Assembly (NCBI GenBank): GCA_049303315.1
Contig: JBAQMZ010000006.1
Coordinates: 1-40,213, forward strand
Length of the DNA: 40,213 bases
Direction: 5' to 3'
DNA from: Methanoperedens sp049303315
GTDB taxonomy: Archaea; Halobacteriota; Methanosarcinia; Methanosarcinales; Methanoperedenaceae
The position numbers and the translations under genes are program-made. The notes under the pieces are model-generated. The model ran no database searches. It worked only from the letters and a program-made list of their open reading frames with translations, and was not told the origin of the DNA. This document shows positions 32,868 to 40,213 of the stretch, in pieces; position 1 is the first letter of the stretch, and each line of letters starts with the position of its first letter.

Positions 32868-32886
32868 CTGAAAAGAGGTATATTTT

Positions 32887-33864
32887 ATGACACTTGACTC
32901 ACGAATTTCCGAACTTGCAAACGCAGCAAAACCCACCGTCGCCATCATCGGTCTTGGCGGTGCGGGATGTAATATCGTTTCATGGATAGCGCAAAAAGAG
33001 ATAGTAGGAAGTAAAATAATTGCAGCTGATACTGATGCAACGCATTTGATGGGTGTAAAAGCCGATGTGAAAATACTCCTTGGTGAGCAAACCTACCAGG
33101 GGAAGGGCTGCGGCGGTTTTGCTGAACGAGGCACTGAAGCCGCAAGAGAGAGTATGGCGGAAATAAAACAGGAACTTAAAGATTCAAACCTTATATTCAT
33201 CATAGCAGGCATGGGCGGCGGCTCTGGCACAGGCGCAGCGCCGGTTGTGGCAGAAGCAACCCGTGAAGCAGGCATACTTACCATCGGGGTTGTGACGCTG
33301 CCTTTCGGTTATGAGGTCATAAGACGCAAAAAAGGTATTTCCGGGATAAAGGCTCTCTCCGCCCAATGCGATTCGCTCGTGGTTATCGACAACTCAAGGC
33401 TCAGAACCATCGCCGGAAGCCTTCCGCTCCGTGAGGGTTTTGCAGTTGCAAATGAGTTCGTCGGCAATTTTATCAGGAACATAACAGAAACAATCACCAA
33501 GGCGAGCCTTGTGAACCTTGATTATTCAGACCTGCGAAGCGTTGTGGAACGCGGCGGCATATCTGCAATCGGCATAGGTGAGGCTGAAGGCGAGAACCGC
33601 ATAGAGAAGGCAATGGAACAGGCGCTTTCCACGCCGCTCCTTGATGTCACTGACATTTCGGGAACATACGGGGTGCTGATACATATCTCAGGCGGCGAGG
33701 ATATGACACTCGGGGAAGTCACACAGGCTGGCGAAATCATACTACAGAAAGCCCCGAACACAGGGCGCATCGTCTGGGGCGCGAATGTGGACGAATCCCT
33801 TGCCGGCCGGGTCAAGGTTACGGCTGTACTGACGTGTGTCATGGATCCGAATAAATTAACGTAG
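32887..33864 (+). CDS. FtsZ/tubulin-family GTPase, short variant
   Basis: The protein has 325 residues. The N-terminal nucleotide fold starts PTVAIIGLGGAGCN, and the tubulin signature is GGGSGTG at residues 110-116, a variant of the usual GGGTGTG. NSRLRTIAGSLPLREGF and the T7-loop region around LVNLDYSDLRSVV, which supplies the catalytic Asp to the next subunit, are intact, so GTP hydrolysis on polymerisation is expected. There is no extended C-terminal tail of the kind that binds division partners in canonical FtsZ. I read it as an archaeal FtsZ paralogue of uncertain role, either in division or in another cytoskeletal function. It is followed after 2 nt by a GXGXG protein. Confidence 0.88.
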   Translation: MTLDSRISELANAAKPTVAIIGLGGAGCNIVSWIAQKEIVGSKIIAADTDATHLMGVKADVKILLGEQTYQGKGCGGFAERGTEAARESMAEIKQELKDSNLIFIIAGMGGGSGTGAAPVVAEATREAGILTIGVVTLPFGYEVIRRKKGISGIKALSAQCDSLVVIDNSRLRTIAGSLPLREGFAVANEFVGNFIRNITETITKASLVNLDYSDLRSVVERGGISAIGIGEAEGENRIEKAMEQALSTPLLDVTDISGTYGVLIHISGGEDMTLGEVTQAGEIILQKAPNTGRIVWGANVDESLAGRVKVTAVLTCVMDPNKLT

Positions 33865-33866
33865 GT

Positions 33867-34832
33867 ATGGAACTTGAACTGACCGAAAGGATTGATAACC
33901 TCTGCGATTATACCTATAATTTCACATGGCAGGGCACCAGGATTCGCCCGGAAAACCTAATCCCGTCCCAAAAAAGAACAAATTACACCTATAAAGACCT
34001 CGTAAATGAATTAAGAAATGGCCTCGATGTGCATATCACAGGCAATGCCGGGAAAAGGCTTGCTTACAGCATGGGCGTTGATCTTACGCATTTCGGGGGT
34101 ACAGGGGCGCCTGAAAATGCCGGGAAAGTGTATGTCGAGGGCGATGTTTCTTCCGAGATGGGAATGGGTATGGTTTCGGGGGAAATATATGTGAAAGGCA
34201 CCGTGGAAGAACCTGTCGGGAATGTGGTTGAGGTTATGTCTGTTGAGCCTGGTTATAGAAAGTTTCGCTCAATAACCGATATTATCTGCAACGGTTTGGG
34301 AAAAGATGTTCTTGTTAAAAATAACTTCGATGAGGGAGAAAAGCATTTGCTGCTGGATGATGGAGTGCTTCGCGGTACAATAGCGGCGCGGTGTAATTGT
34401 GATGCCCTTTTCACTGTGGACGGGGATGTTTACAACGGCACAGGGCTGCTGATGCAGAAAGGCGTGGTTCATGCCAGGGGAGACGCAGGTATGAACACGG
34501 GCGCGCATCTTGACGGGGGAACCGTTATCGTCGAGGGCACCACAGGCGAATTTGCAGGAGCGTACATGAAAAAAGGAGTGCTGATTTTGAAGGATGTGAA
34601 GGGCTTCGTGGGAGCGAATATGAAGGACGGGGCGATTTTTACTAAGAGGAAGGTAAAGACTGCCCCGCCTGTGGAGGAGCTTGTGATAGCGCAGGAGGAT
34701 GCGAAGCTGTTGATGAAATATCTTGACATAGGGCATGTTGAGGCTATGGGCTATCACAAGTACGGGCTCGTGAGGGAGAGGCTGGTGCGGATGAGGGATG
34801 GAAGCGTGGTGGTGAGGAAGGTGGGGGAATGA
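33867..34832 (+). CDS. GXGXG repeat protein (FwdC / GltB3-like)
   Basis: The protein has 321 residues. The central part is a right-handed beta-helix of the GXGXG type, as in formylmethanofuran dehydrogenase subunit C and the C-terminal domain of glutamate synthase. Recurring units are visible (GKVYVEGDVSSEMGMGM, GEIYVKGTVEEPVG, DGDVYNGTGLLMQKG, GTVIVEGTTGEFAGAYM, GVLILKDVKGFVGANM). Related archaeal proteins have been annotated as tributyrin esterases, a name I would not trust. It is not beside fwd genes, and N- and C-terminal extensions flank the helix. It overlaps nothing but starts 2 nt after the FtsZ-like gene, so they are probably co-expressed. Confidence 0.75.
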   Translation: MELELTERIDNLCDYTYNFTWQGTRIRPENLIPSQKRTNYTYKDLVNELRNGLDVHITGNAGKRLAYSMGVDLTHFGGTGAPENAGKVYVEGDVSSEMGMGMVSGEIYVKGTVEEPVGNVVEVMSVEPGYRKFRSITDIICNGLGKDVLVKNNFDEGEKHLLLDDGVLRGTIAARCNCDALFTVDGDVYNGTGLLMQKGVVHARGDAGMNTGAHLDGGTVIVEGTTGEFAGAYMKKGVLILKDVKGFVGANMKDGAIFTKRKVKTAPPVEELVIAQEDAKLLMKYLDIGHVEAMGYHKYGLVRERLVRMRDGSVVVRKVGE

Positions 34833-34856
34833 GGGAAGTACGTTTAATGGTGATAT

Positions 34857-36533
34857 ATGAAAATACTTGCCTTTAGTGACTGGAGAGTTCAACCACTTGA
34901 AATGATAACAGATATCGTGACAGCTCATAAACCTGATATGATACTGTACGCAGGGGACGACCTCGATAGGGTTGTTGGAATCAACGGTTCTTTAGTCTTG
35001 AAAACCTCAAATCATTTTATTGAGTTAAGCTATCCAAATTTGGAGCCAGTATTAAACACGCAAAAAGAGCTTTTTCGAGCACTTTTTAAAGAACAATTTG
35101 AACAATTTTTACAAGATAAAAGAGAGTTTAATCGACACTGTCAAATAGAATGTAAGTTTGATAGAAAAAGCATTTTATCAAAAATAAACGTTCCCTTTTA
35201 TTACGTTAATGGAAACGACGATAGTATATTAAATGTGGAAAATAGATACTATTCACGAATCCAACGCATAACTTTTTCTGAATCTCGCTTTAATGGGAAC
35301 ATTAGAAAAAAAACAATTGACGATTGGAACAGTAATAGAGGGATATACATCCCAATAAATCCCTCTTTTGGAAATTTTAAAGTTCGAAATAAAAACGAAA
35401 AAATAACAATTTTTGGTTGTGAATATAAATCAGGTGATATCAAAGATAATTCAGGAGAATATGCCGATATATATCTATCTCATCTGCCACCATTAGGCAC
35501 ATTAGACCTATCAACTAGATGGGGACTGCGCCATATAGGTTCAAGAAAACTTTTGGATGTAATAAATAAATATCATCCGAAATTAGTTATCTGTGGTCAT
35601 TCCCATATGTGGGGAGGGCAATATGGAAAGATTGGAGAGACAATCATAATTAATGTTAGTTCACATGATAATAGATTCTCTCCGCCCGGAAATTATGCTT
35701 TAATTGATACTAAAAATTGGTCTGTAGAAATGAAAAGTATCGAACAGAAAACTATACCTTTTGTACGTGGGTTAACTACTCTCAAAAGCAATCTTAATAA
35801 AAAAAGATGGGATAAAACCTGTGAGATTAGCTCGGAGGAATTCTATGAAATGTACACACCTCTAAGAGACTGGTCACGGCATAGACCCCAAAGTCCTGAA
35901 GAATGTTCTAAGATGCTGAAGGATATAGAAAAGTTTGGTGTAGACACAAAAAAAGTCAAAGAAAGAATTGACAGCTTAACAAATGAAAAACCAAAGATAA
36001 ATGGAAAAATAACTATAAATCCATCCAAGAATGCTTTTATAGACGTAGAAACTGGTCTTGCTAACGGTCAAGAGCCAGGGAAACTCTGGCTTATTGGATT
36101 ATGGTATAATAATAATTTTAGACATTTCATATTTCCCAAAGAAAAAAAAGAATTTATAGATTATATCAAACAAAATCAAATAAAATCTCTAGTTTCTTGG
36201 ACTGGATATGATAGAAAAGTCTTGCAACCAATATTGAAAAAAGCAAGAATTACTGTCAGATTTATTGATGCATGTCAAAGAACATCTAATTGTGTTGTTT
36301 GGCATACTTATCGATTGCATGAATTATATGATGCTCTTTTCCCAGATGAAAAAAATGAGGAGAATCTTATTCCTGGGCACCTCGCCGGATTATATGCAGA
36401 CCATTTAATTATCCCCAATAAATCTTGTCCGTATTGCCCTCCAAAAGATGAAATTATAGACCAAATAAAAAATAGAAATCGAGTAGATATACTTCAAATG
36501 ATTGAAATATGTATAAAACTAAGTAATGATTAG
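34857..36533 (+). CDS. Fusion of calcineurin-like metallophosphoesterase and RNase H-like exonuclease domain
   Basis: The protein has 558 residues. Residues 1-300 are a metallophosphoesterase: Asp8 in FSDWR (Trp9-Arg10 replace the usual x-His), GDD at 33-35, NGNDD near 118-122, SHLPP near 208 and CGHSHMWGG near 246. Residues about 390-558 resemble the RNase_H_2/YprB exonuclease domain: DVE with Asp396 and Glu398, SWTGYD with Asp452, FIDAC with Asp471, and RVDILQM with Asp544, a plausible DEDD set. A CPYCPP segment lies before the last motif. GGTGAT is the ribosome binding site. Codon use is strikingly AT-rich compared with both neighbours, suggesting acquisition. A role as a nuclease in repair or defence is inference. 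Confidence 0.8.
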   Translation: MKILAFSDWRVQPLEMITDIVTAHKPDMILYAGDDLDRVVGINGSLVLKTSNHFIELSYPNLEPVLNTQKELFRALFKEQFEQFLQDKREFNRHCQIECKFDRKSILSKINVPFYYVNGNDDSILNVENRYYSRIQRITFSESRFNGNIRKKTIDDWNSNRGIYIPINPSFGNFKVRNKNEKITIFGCEYKSGDIKDNSGEYADIYLSHLPPLGTLDLSTRWGLRHIGSRKLLDVINKYHPKLVICGHSHMWGGQYGKIGETIIINVSSHDNRFSPPGNYALIDTKNWSVEMKSIEQKTIPFVRGLTTLKSNLNKKRWDKTCEISSEEFYEMYTPLRDWSRHRPQSPEECSKMLKDIEKFGVDTKKVKERIDSLTNEKPKINGKITINPSKNAFIDVETGLANGQEPGKLWLIGLWYNNNFRHFIFPKEKKEFIDYIKQNQIKSLVSWTGYDRKVLQPILKKARITVRFIDACQRTSNCVVWHTYRLHELYDALFPDEKNEENLIPGHLAGLYADHLIIPNKSCPYCPPKDEIIDQIKNRNRVDILQMIEICIKLSND

Positions 36534-36579
36534 ATGAAATGATTTTAGGCTGAATCAAAATGTATAAATCGAGCTAACC

Positions 36580-37071
36580 ATGCGCAACTACAAAGATTAC
36601 AAACAAATCCTCAATAAATTCAAGCAATTACTCCTCGAAAGCTTCGGCGCCAACCTCCTCTCCCTCGTCCTCTTCGGTTCCGTAGCCAGAGGCACTGCAA
36701 AAACAGAAAGCGACATCGACCTCCTCATAATTCTGAAAGATGCCCCCGATTCTTATTACAGGCGCCTCGAACCTGTAATAGATATCGAGCTAAAACTGCG
36801 CGAGGAAGCCTTTGAAACTACCGACGCTGTGCCGATTTTCAGCAGCATCGTCTTATCAAAAGAAGAAGCTATGGAAAACCGCAATATCTTTCTGGATATG
36901 ATAGATGGCTCCATAATCCTTTATGATAAAAACAACTTTTTTAAAAACAGGCTTAAAGAACTGAAGAAAAGGCTCTTGCAGCTCGGCTCGGAAAAAGTTG
37001 TGCTTGAAGATAAAACATGGTACTGGAACCTGAAACCTGACAGCGCCATGGGCGAGGTCATTGAACTATGA
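36580..37071 (+). CDS. MNT-type minimal nucleotidyltransferase
   Basis: The 163-residue protein has the core of the DNA polymerase beta-like fold: FGSVARG at residues 32-38 and SDID with Asp45 and Asp47, giving the canonical G-S-X10-D-x-D pattern. The MNT gene of HEPN-MNT modules is typically the antitoxin, which can adenylylate its HEPN partner. The active-site residues are intact. It overlaps the next gene by 4 nt (ATGA) and follows the metallophosphoesterase fusion by 46 nt, with a TATA-like TGTATAAATC in between. Its GC content is nearer to the chromosome than that of the upstream gene. Confidence 0.9.
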   Translation: MRNYKDYKQILNKFKQLLLESFGANLLSLVLFGSVARGTAKTESDIDLLIILKDAPDSYYRRLEPVIDIELKLREEAFETTDAVPIFSSIVLSKEEAMENRNIFLDMIDGSIILYDKNNFFKNRLKELKKRLLQLGSEKVVLEDKTWYWNLKPDSAMGEVIEL

Positions 37072-37472
37072 CCACAAACAGGGAAATGGGTGAGAGACTG
37101 TTAAACGAGGCACAGTGGATATTTGAAAAAGACCTGAAAAGTGCAATTGAAGATGAAAATCATAATATCTCGGTCAGGCGGGCGCAGGAGGTTGTAGAAC
37201 TTTCTCTCAAAGGATGCCTGAGAATACTTGGCATAGATTATCCAAAAGTTCACGATGCAGGTTTTGTCTTTGTAAAAGAGGCAGGGAAAAAACTTCGGTT
37301 TGATAAAAACACCCTCACTGAGATTGAAAGAATTTCCAGGTGGCTTTCAGAAGCAAGAGCCCCATCATTCTATGGCGAGAGAGACTTTACATCAGAGGAT
37401 GCAAAGAAAGCTTTCGACGATGCTGGTTTCGTTCTCAAAGAAATAAAGGCTGCAATCGAAAAGACCGATTGA
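37068..37472 (+). CDS. HEPN-domain protein
   Basis: The 134-residue, all-helical HEPN protein has the family helix VRRAQEVVELSLKGCLRILG and the late segment PSFYGERDFTSEDAKKAFDDA. HEPN partners of MNT proteins are usually ribonuclease toxins with an R-X4-6-H motif. I do not see that motif here: the only related pattern is Arg-x4-Tyr in RAPSFY, so nuclease activity is doubtful or uses other residues. It overlaps the MNT gene by ATGA, the classic arrangement. Confidence 0.88.
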   Translation: MTTNREMGERLLNEAQWIFEKDLKSAIEDENHNISVRRAQEVVELSLKGCLRILGIDYPKVHDAGFVFVKEAGKKLRFDKNTLTEIERISRWLSEARAPSFYGERDFTSEDAKKAFDDAGFVLKEIKAAIEKTD

Positions 37473-37497
37473 GCTCTTCACCACATACCTTTGCGTA

Positions 37498-37508
37498 AAT
37501 TATATATA
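37498..37508 (+). promoter_or_regulatory. TATA element upstream of the ADH synthase gene
   Basis: The AATTATATATA stretch is centred about 65 nt before the TTG at 37568. Transcription would start near 37528, after an in-frame ATG at 37520. This excludes that ATG as the start and supports the TTG. Confidence 0.5.
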
Positions 37509-37567
37509 TCGTCATAACCATGTCAGTCTGTCACATACTAACACGAATCTATTATAAGGTGATTAAA

Positions 37568-38365
37568 TTGTCAGAAATCGGTAAAAAAATACGACTTGAA
37601 CGGATTATGGACAGGGAAAGCAGGAACATGGTAATCATTCCTATGGACCACGGGATATCCATGGGACCTATAAGAGGCATAGTCAATCTTGCAGACATGG
37701 TGAACAAAGTGGCTGACGGCGGCGCCAACGCCGTACTTTTGCAAAAAGGAATGGCAAAGCACGGCCACCGCGGATACGGGCGCGATATCGGACTTATCAT
37801 CCACATGAGCGCATCTACATCGCTCGGGCCCGACCCCAACGATAAAGTGCAGGTCTGCACTGTGGAAGAAGCCATAAAAATGGGAGCCGACGCCGTGAGC
37901 GTTCATATTAACATCGGGTCTGAAACAGAAGCAGCACAGCTTCAAAAACTGGGTTCGGTAGCGGAACAATGCGACAACTGGGGAATGCCGCTTATTGCTA
38001 TGATGTACCCGCGCGGCAAGGATATCAAGAACTCAAACGACACCGAACTTGTAGCGCATGTGGCGCGCGTTGGCGCCGAATTAGGCGCAGACATCATAAA
38101 AACAAATTTCACAGGTGATATCGATACATTCAGGACCGTGGTTGAAGGCTGCCCCGTCCCTGTTGTGATGGCGGGAGGCCCCAAGGCAAACACGGACGAG
38201 GAATTTCTCGCCATGGTGCGCGCCGCGGTTGATGCCGGGGGAAGAGGCGTTGCGATTGGCAGGAATGTATTCCAGCATGACAATCCCACTGCAATGACGC
38301 ACGCACTGACGCTTGTGGTCCATAAAGGCGCAAGTGTTGAAGATGCCATGGAGGCTCTGCGGTGA
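37568..38365 (+). CDS. aroA': 2-amino-3,7-dideoxy-D-threo-hept-6-ulosonate (ADH) synthase
   Basis: This class I aldolase starts the archaeal route to 3-dehydroquinate: it transfers a ketol unit to aspartate semialdehyde (the M. jannaschii MJ0400 type). The PMDHGISMGP motif and the GADIIKTNFTGD segment with the Schiff-base Lys mark the family, as do VMAGGPK and GRNVFQH at the phosphate site. The protein has 265 residues from a TTG at 37568. That start has AAGGTGA at the right distance and gives the family N-terminus (SEIGKKIRLERIM). A GTG at 37559 and an ATG at 37520 are less likely. It overlaps the next gene by 4 nt. Confidence 0.92.
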   Translation: MSEIGKKIRLERIMDRESRNMVIIPMDHGISMGPIRGIVNLADMVNKVADGGANAVLLQKGMAKHGHRGYGRDIGLIIHMSASTSLGPDPNDKVQVCTVEEAIKMGADAVSVHINIGSETEAAQLQKLGSVAEQCDNWGMPLIAMMYPRGKDIKNSNDTELVAHVARVGAELGADIIKTNFTGDIDTFRTVVEGCPVPVVMAGGPKANTDEEFLAMVRAAVDAGGRGVAIGRNVFQHDNPTAMTHALTLVVHKGASVEDAMEALR

Positions 38366-39495
38366 AAAAGGAAAAAACCGTCTGGATTAAAGCTGACGGA
38401 GGTACATGGGAAGCTAACAAACCGCTTATCACCACAGGGCTTGAATCGGGAGCAGACGCCGTACTTTTGAAGGAAGAGGACGTGGAGAGGGTAAGAGAAC
38501 TGGGAAATATCAAAACCGCCGCGCCGACAGAGGATTCCGATATCGTGATTGTAGGGATAGACAGTGAAGGCGACGGGACAGGCAAACTGCCATCCGATTT
38601 TGCAGATTCCGAGGATATCGCCGAGGCGCAGCATCTTACAAGAGAGGGTAAAACCGTTGCAGGGTATGTTGTCATCAAGAACAAGAAATACGAGCAGTTC
38701 GCGGTCGAGCTTGGGAAATCTTGCGATTACCTGATTGTGATAGGTACGGATTGGAAGGTCATTCCGCTTGAGAACCTGATTGCAGGCCTCCAGAAGATTG
38801 ATGTGGAGATAATTGCCGGCGTCCGGAATGCAGAGGAAGCAAAACTTGCGCTTGAGACGCTTGAGCACGGCTCGGACGGCGTCCTGCTTGATACCGATAA
38901 TCTCTCCGAGATAAAGAAGGTCATATCTGTCAGGGACAGGTCTGGAATGGAGAAAATACCCCTCGTGAAAGCCACTGTGACAAAGGTAAAACAGGTCGGC
39001 ATGGGCGATAGGGTTTGCGTAGATACTGCATCTCTCATGGTTCCCGGTGAAGGGATGCTTATAGGCTCACAGAGCAACGGGCTTTTCCTTGTACATTCGG
39101 AATCCGAGGAGAGCCCGTACGTAGCCGCGCGCCCGTTCAGGGTGAATGCAGGCGCGGTTCATGCCTATATCAGAGTTGGCGAGAAGACGCGCTACCTCTC
39201 AGAGCTTGCCTCGGGCGATGAAGTACTGATAATTGATTCGGAAGGCGAGACGCGGCCTGCTGTTGTGGGTCGGGTCAAGATAGAGCGCCGCCCCCTGATG
39301 CTCGTGGAAGCCGATGTCGAAGGAACGAAGATAAAGACCCTGCTCCAGAATGCAGAGACGATAAAGCTTGTCGGCGCCGATGGGAAGCCCGTGCCTGTGA
39401 CCGCGCTCAAGGAGGGCGATGAGGTGCTTGTGTATTTTGAGGCGGCGGCGAGGCATTTCGGGATTAAGATTGAGGAGACGATTATTGAGAAGTGA
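38362..39495 (+). CDS. aroB': 3-dehydroquinate synthase II
   Basis: This NAD-dependent enzyme deaminates and cyclises the ADH synthase product to 3-dehydroquinate, replacing the bacterial AroB reaction in many euryarchaea (MJ1249 type). Family segments: an N-terminal KTVWIKADG, GSDGVLLDTDN, and a C-terminal beta-rich domain with VTKVKQVGMGDRVCVDTASLM and GEGMLIGSQSNGLFLVHSE. The 377 residues are the usual length. The GTG start overlaps the stop codon of the ADH synthase gene (GTGA). The product feeds the shikimate pathway and then the trpE reaction encoded earlier in this window. Confidence 0.95.
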   Translation: MKKEKTVWIKADGGTWEANKPLITTGLESGADAVLLKEEDVERVRELGNIKTAAPTEDSDIVIVGIDSEGDGTGKLPSDFADSEDIAEAQHLTREGKTVAGYVVIKNKKYEQFAVELGKSCDYLIVIGTDWKVIPLENLIAGLQKIDVEIIAGVRNAEEAKLALETLEHGSDGVLLDTDNLSEIKKVISVRDRSGMEKIPLVKATVTKVKQVGMGDRVCVDTASLMVPGEGMLIGSQSNGLFLVHSESEESPYVAARPFRVNAGAVHAYIRVGEKTRYLSELASGDEVLIIDSEGETRPAVVGRVKIERRPLMLVEADVEGTKIKTLLQNAETIKLVGADGKPVPVTALKEGDEVLVYFEAAARHFGIKIEETIIEK

Positions 39496-39605
39496 TTTTC
39501 CGGCGCAGGTGTCGTCGCTCGCGTGCAGGAAATTCATGGGTAGATTATAGGTTGTCTGGGGTTAAAAAAGGTTGTTGAGCCGGGTGAAAGTGACAGTTAG
39601 TTGTA

Positions 39606-39839
39606 TCAGAGACTATCTACCATCTCAAGCCATTCGTCTCTTGTTATTTTTGCGTCGTTTATTATCTTGCGGATCATACCTTTTCCGATATCCTCACCGG
39701 GATGCACGGTGATTATTGTAGTTCTCCCGTCCTGATGCCGCATGAACAGATGGCTGCCTTTCTGTCTTATCCGCTCGAAACCTATCTTCTCAAGTGCCTT
39801 TATAACTTTCTTAACAGGCAGAGGCTTTATTGAATCCAT
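39606..39839 (-). CDS. hicA: HicA toxin (mRNA interferase family)
   Basis: The 77-residue HicA/YcfA protein has a double-stranded RNA-binding-like fold. The family motif G-S-H, with the catalytic His, is in KGSHLFMRH near residue 29. The following TTIITVHPGEDIGKGMIRKI is typical. HicA cleaves mRNA when not bound by HicB. It starts immediately after the hicB stop codon with no gap. Confidence 0.92.
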   Translation of the reverse strand: MDSIKPLPVKKVIKALEKIGFERIRQKGSHLFMRHQDGRTTIITVHPGEDIGKGMIRKIINDAKITRDEWLEMVDSL

Positions 39840-40061
39840 TCAAACTGCGACCTCGACTTTCTGGATGCCTACGAAATTTAAAGGGACTTCCTGAACGAGG
39901 TCTGATTCTACCTCTAAATAAAGCTGTATCGCTTCCTTTATCCTTTCTCTTAATTTATCAAGGGTTTTTGCCTGAGTATGGCATCCTTCGAGTTCGGGCA
40001 CGGATGCTACGTATATACCATCCTCGTCCTGCTCTATGACTATGGTGAATTCTTTTTTCAT
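39840..40061 (-). CDS. hicB: HicB antitoxin
   Basis: The 73-residue protein is the partial RNase H-like antitoxin fold: FTIVIEQDEDGIYVASVPELEGCHTQ is the signature, followed by LRERIKEAIQLYLE. No DNA-binding C-terminal helix-turn-helix or ribbon-helix-helix is visible, so it is the short version, and autoregulation may need another factor. It precedes hicA (the order is B then A, with directly abutting genes), which is common in archaea. Confidence 0.92.
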   Translation of the reverse strand: MKKEFTIVIEQDEDGIYVASVPELEGCHTQAKTLDKLRERIKEAIQLYLEVESDLVQEVPLNFVGIQKVEVAV

Positions 40062-40213
40062 GATGCTGTCTCATAATAGTATGTTGAACTTGTGTATGAA
40101 TTTATCGATGAGATGAGGCTTATGTTTCGTTTTGTGTGCCTATACTAACCCCGCTTCCCCACCATCTATAAACTCACAGCCCCCTCACCCGCGCGCCGGT
40201 GGGGCGTGTGGCG

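Noticed and set aside
37520..37567. ATG at 37520 as start of ADH synthase
   Set aside because: It lies before the expected transcript start from the TATA element at 37498-37508, lacks a ribosome binding site and adds residues that the family does not have; TTG 37568 has AAGGTGA.
39496..39605. Search for an RNA gene or terminator between DHQ synthase II and hicA
   Set aside because: No stable hairpin with a T-run or RNA fold was evident by eye; the spacer is short and convergent.
40062..40213. Right-edge sequence after hicB
   Set aside because: Apart from the likely hicB upstream region, no frame, RNA gene or repeat could be supported; the GC-rich end is too short to judge.

Overview
The window looks like a chromosomal stretch of a methane-metabolising euryarchaeon, most plausibly a Methanoperedens-like (ANME-2d) archaeon or a close relative within the Methanosarcinales. 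Three kinds of evidence support this. The translation genes are archaeal (aIF5B, L7Ae, S28e, L24e, aEF1B). The aromatic pathway genes are archaeal (ADH synthase plus DHQ synthase II). Finally, an HdrE-HdrD pair and a YcaO-TfuA pair (McrA thioamidation) occur in the same window as a very large extracellular multihaem cytochrome. The organism call is an inference; no rRNA is present.

Layout. 1-500: the 5' end of a transposase cut by the window edge and a small tail-anchored protein. 589-4228 (minus): the conserved archaeal translation operon L7Ae, S28e, L24e, Ndk, aIF5B, with a lipoprotein gene between ndk and aIF5B. 4320-5213: an unknown membrane-anchored protein. 5313-9373 (plus): trpD-trpF-trpE-trpG, preceded by helically phased TGTACA boxes and split between trpE and trpG by intergenic repeat elements; trpC, trpB and trpA are not here. 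9378-20585 (minus): a cytochrome operon with a giant protein of about 2,706 residues carrying 47 CxxCH motifs, a CARDB-type exported protein, a four-haem cytochrome and a small exported protein.

20834-27291 is mostly housekeeping: a YchF/OBG-type GTPase, a roadblock protein, mtnA diverging from a putative mfnE over one palindromic TATA box, a Zn-ribbon protein plus aEF1B, tRNA-Ala(CGC), two small unknown genes (one a 55-residue zinc-ribbon protein), a thioredoxin-like protein and a glycosidase-like lipoprotein. 27393-32772 (minus) reads ycaO, tfuA, geranylgeranyl-reductase, hdrE, hdrD, a compact methane-metabolism block. Diverging from it are an FtsZ-family protein and a GXGXG (FwdC-like) protein.

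34857-37472 is an accessory patch: an AT-rich fusion of a metallophosphoesterase with an RNase H-like exonuclease domain, followed by an MNT-HEPN pair. 37568-39495 holds the first two archaeal shikimate-route enzymes (ADH synthase, DHQ synthase II), which feed chorismate to the trp enzymes. The window closes with a HicB-HicA toxin-antitoxin pair.

The strongest candidates for something undescribed are the giant three-module cytochrome with its CARDB partner, and the metallophosphoesterase/RNase H fusion beside MNT-HEPN.
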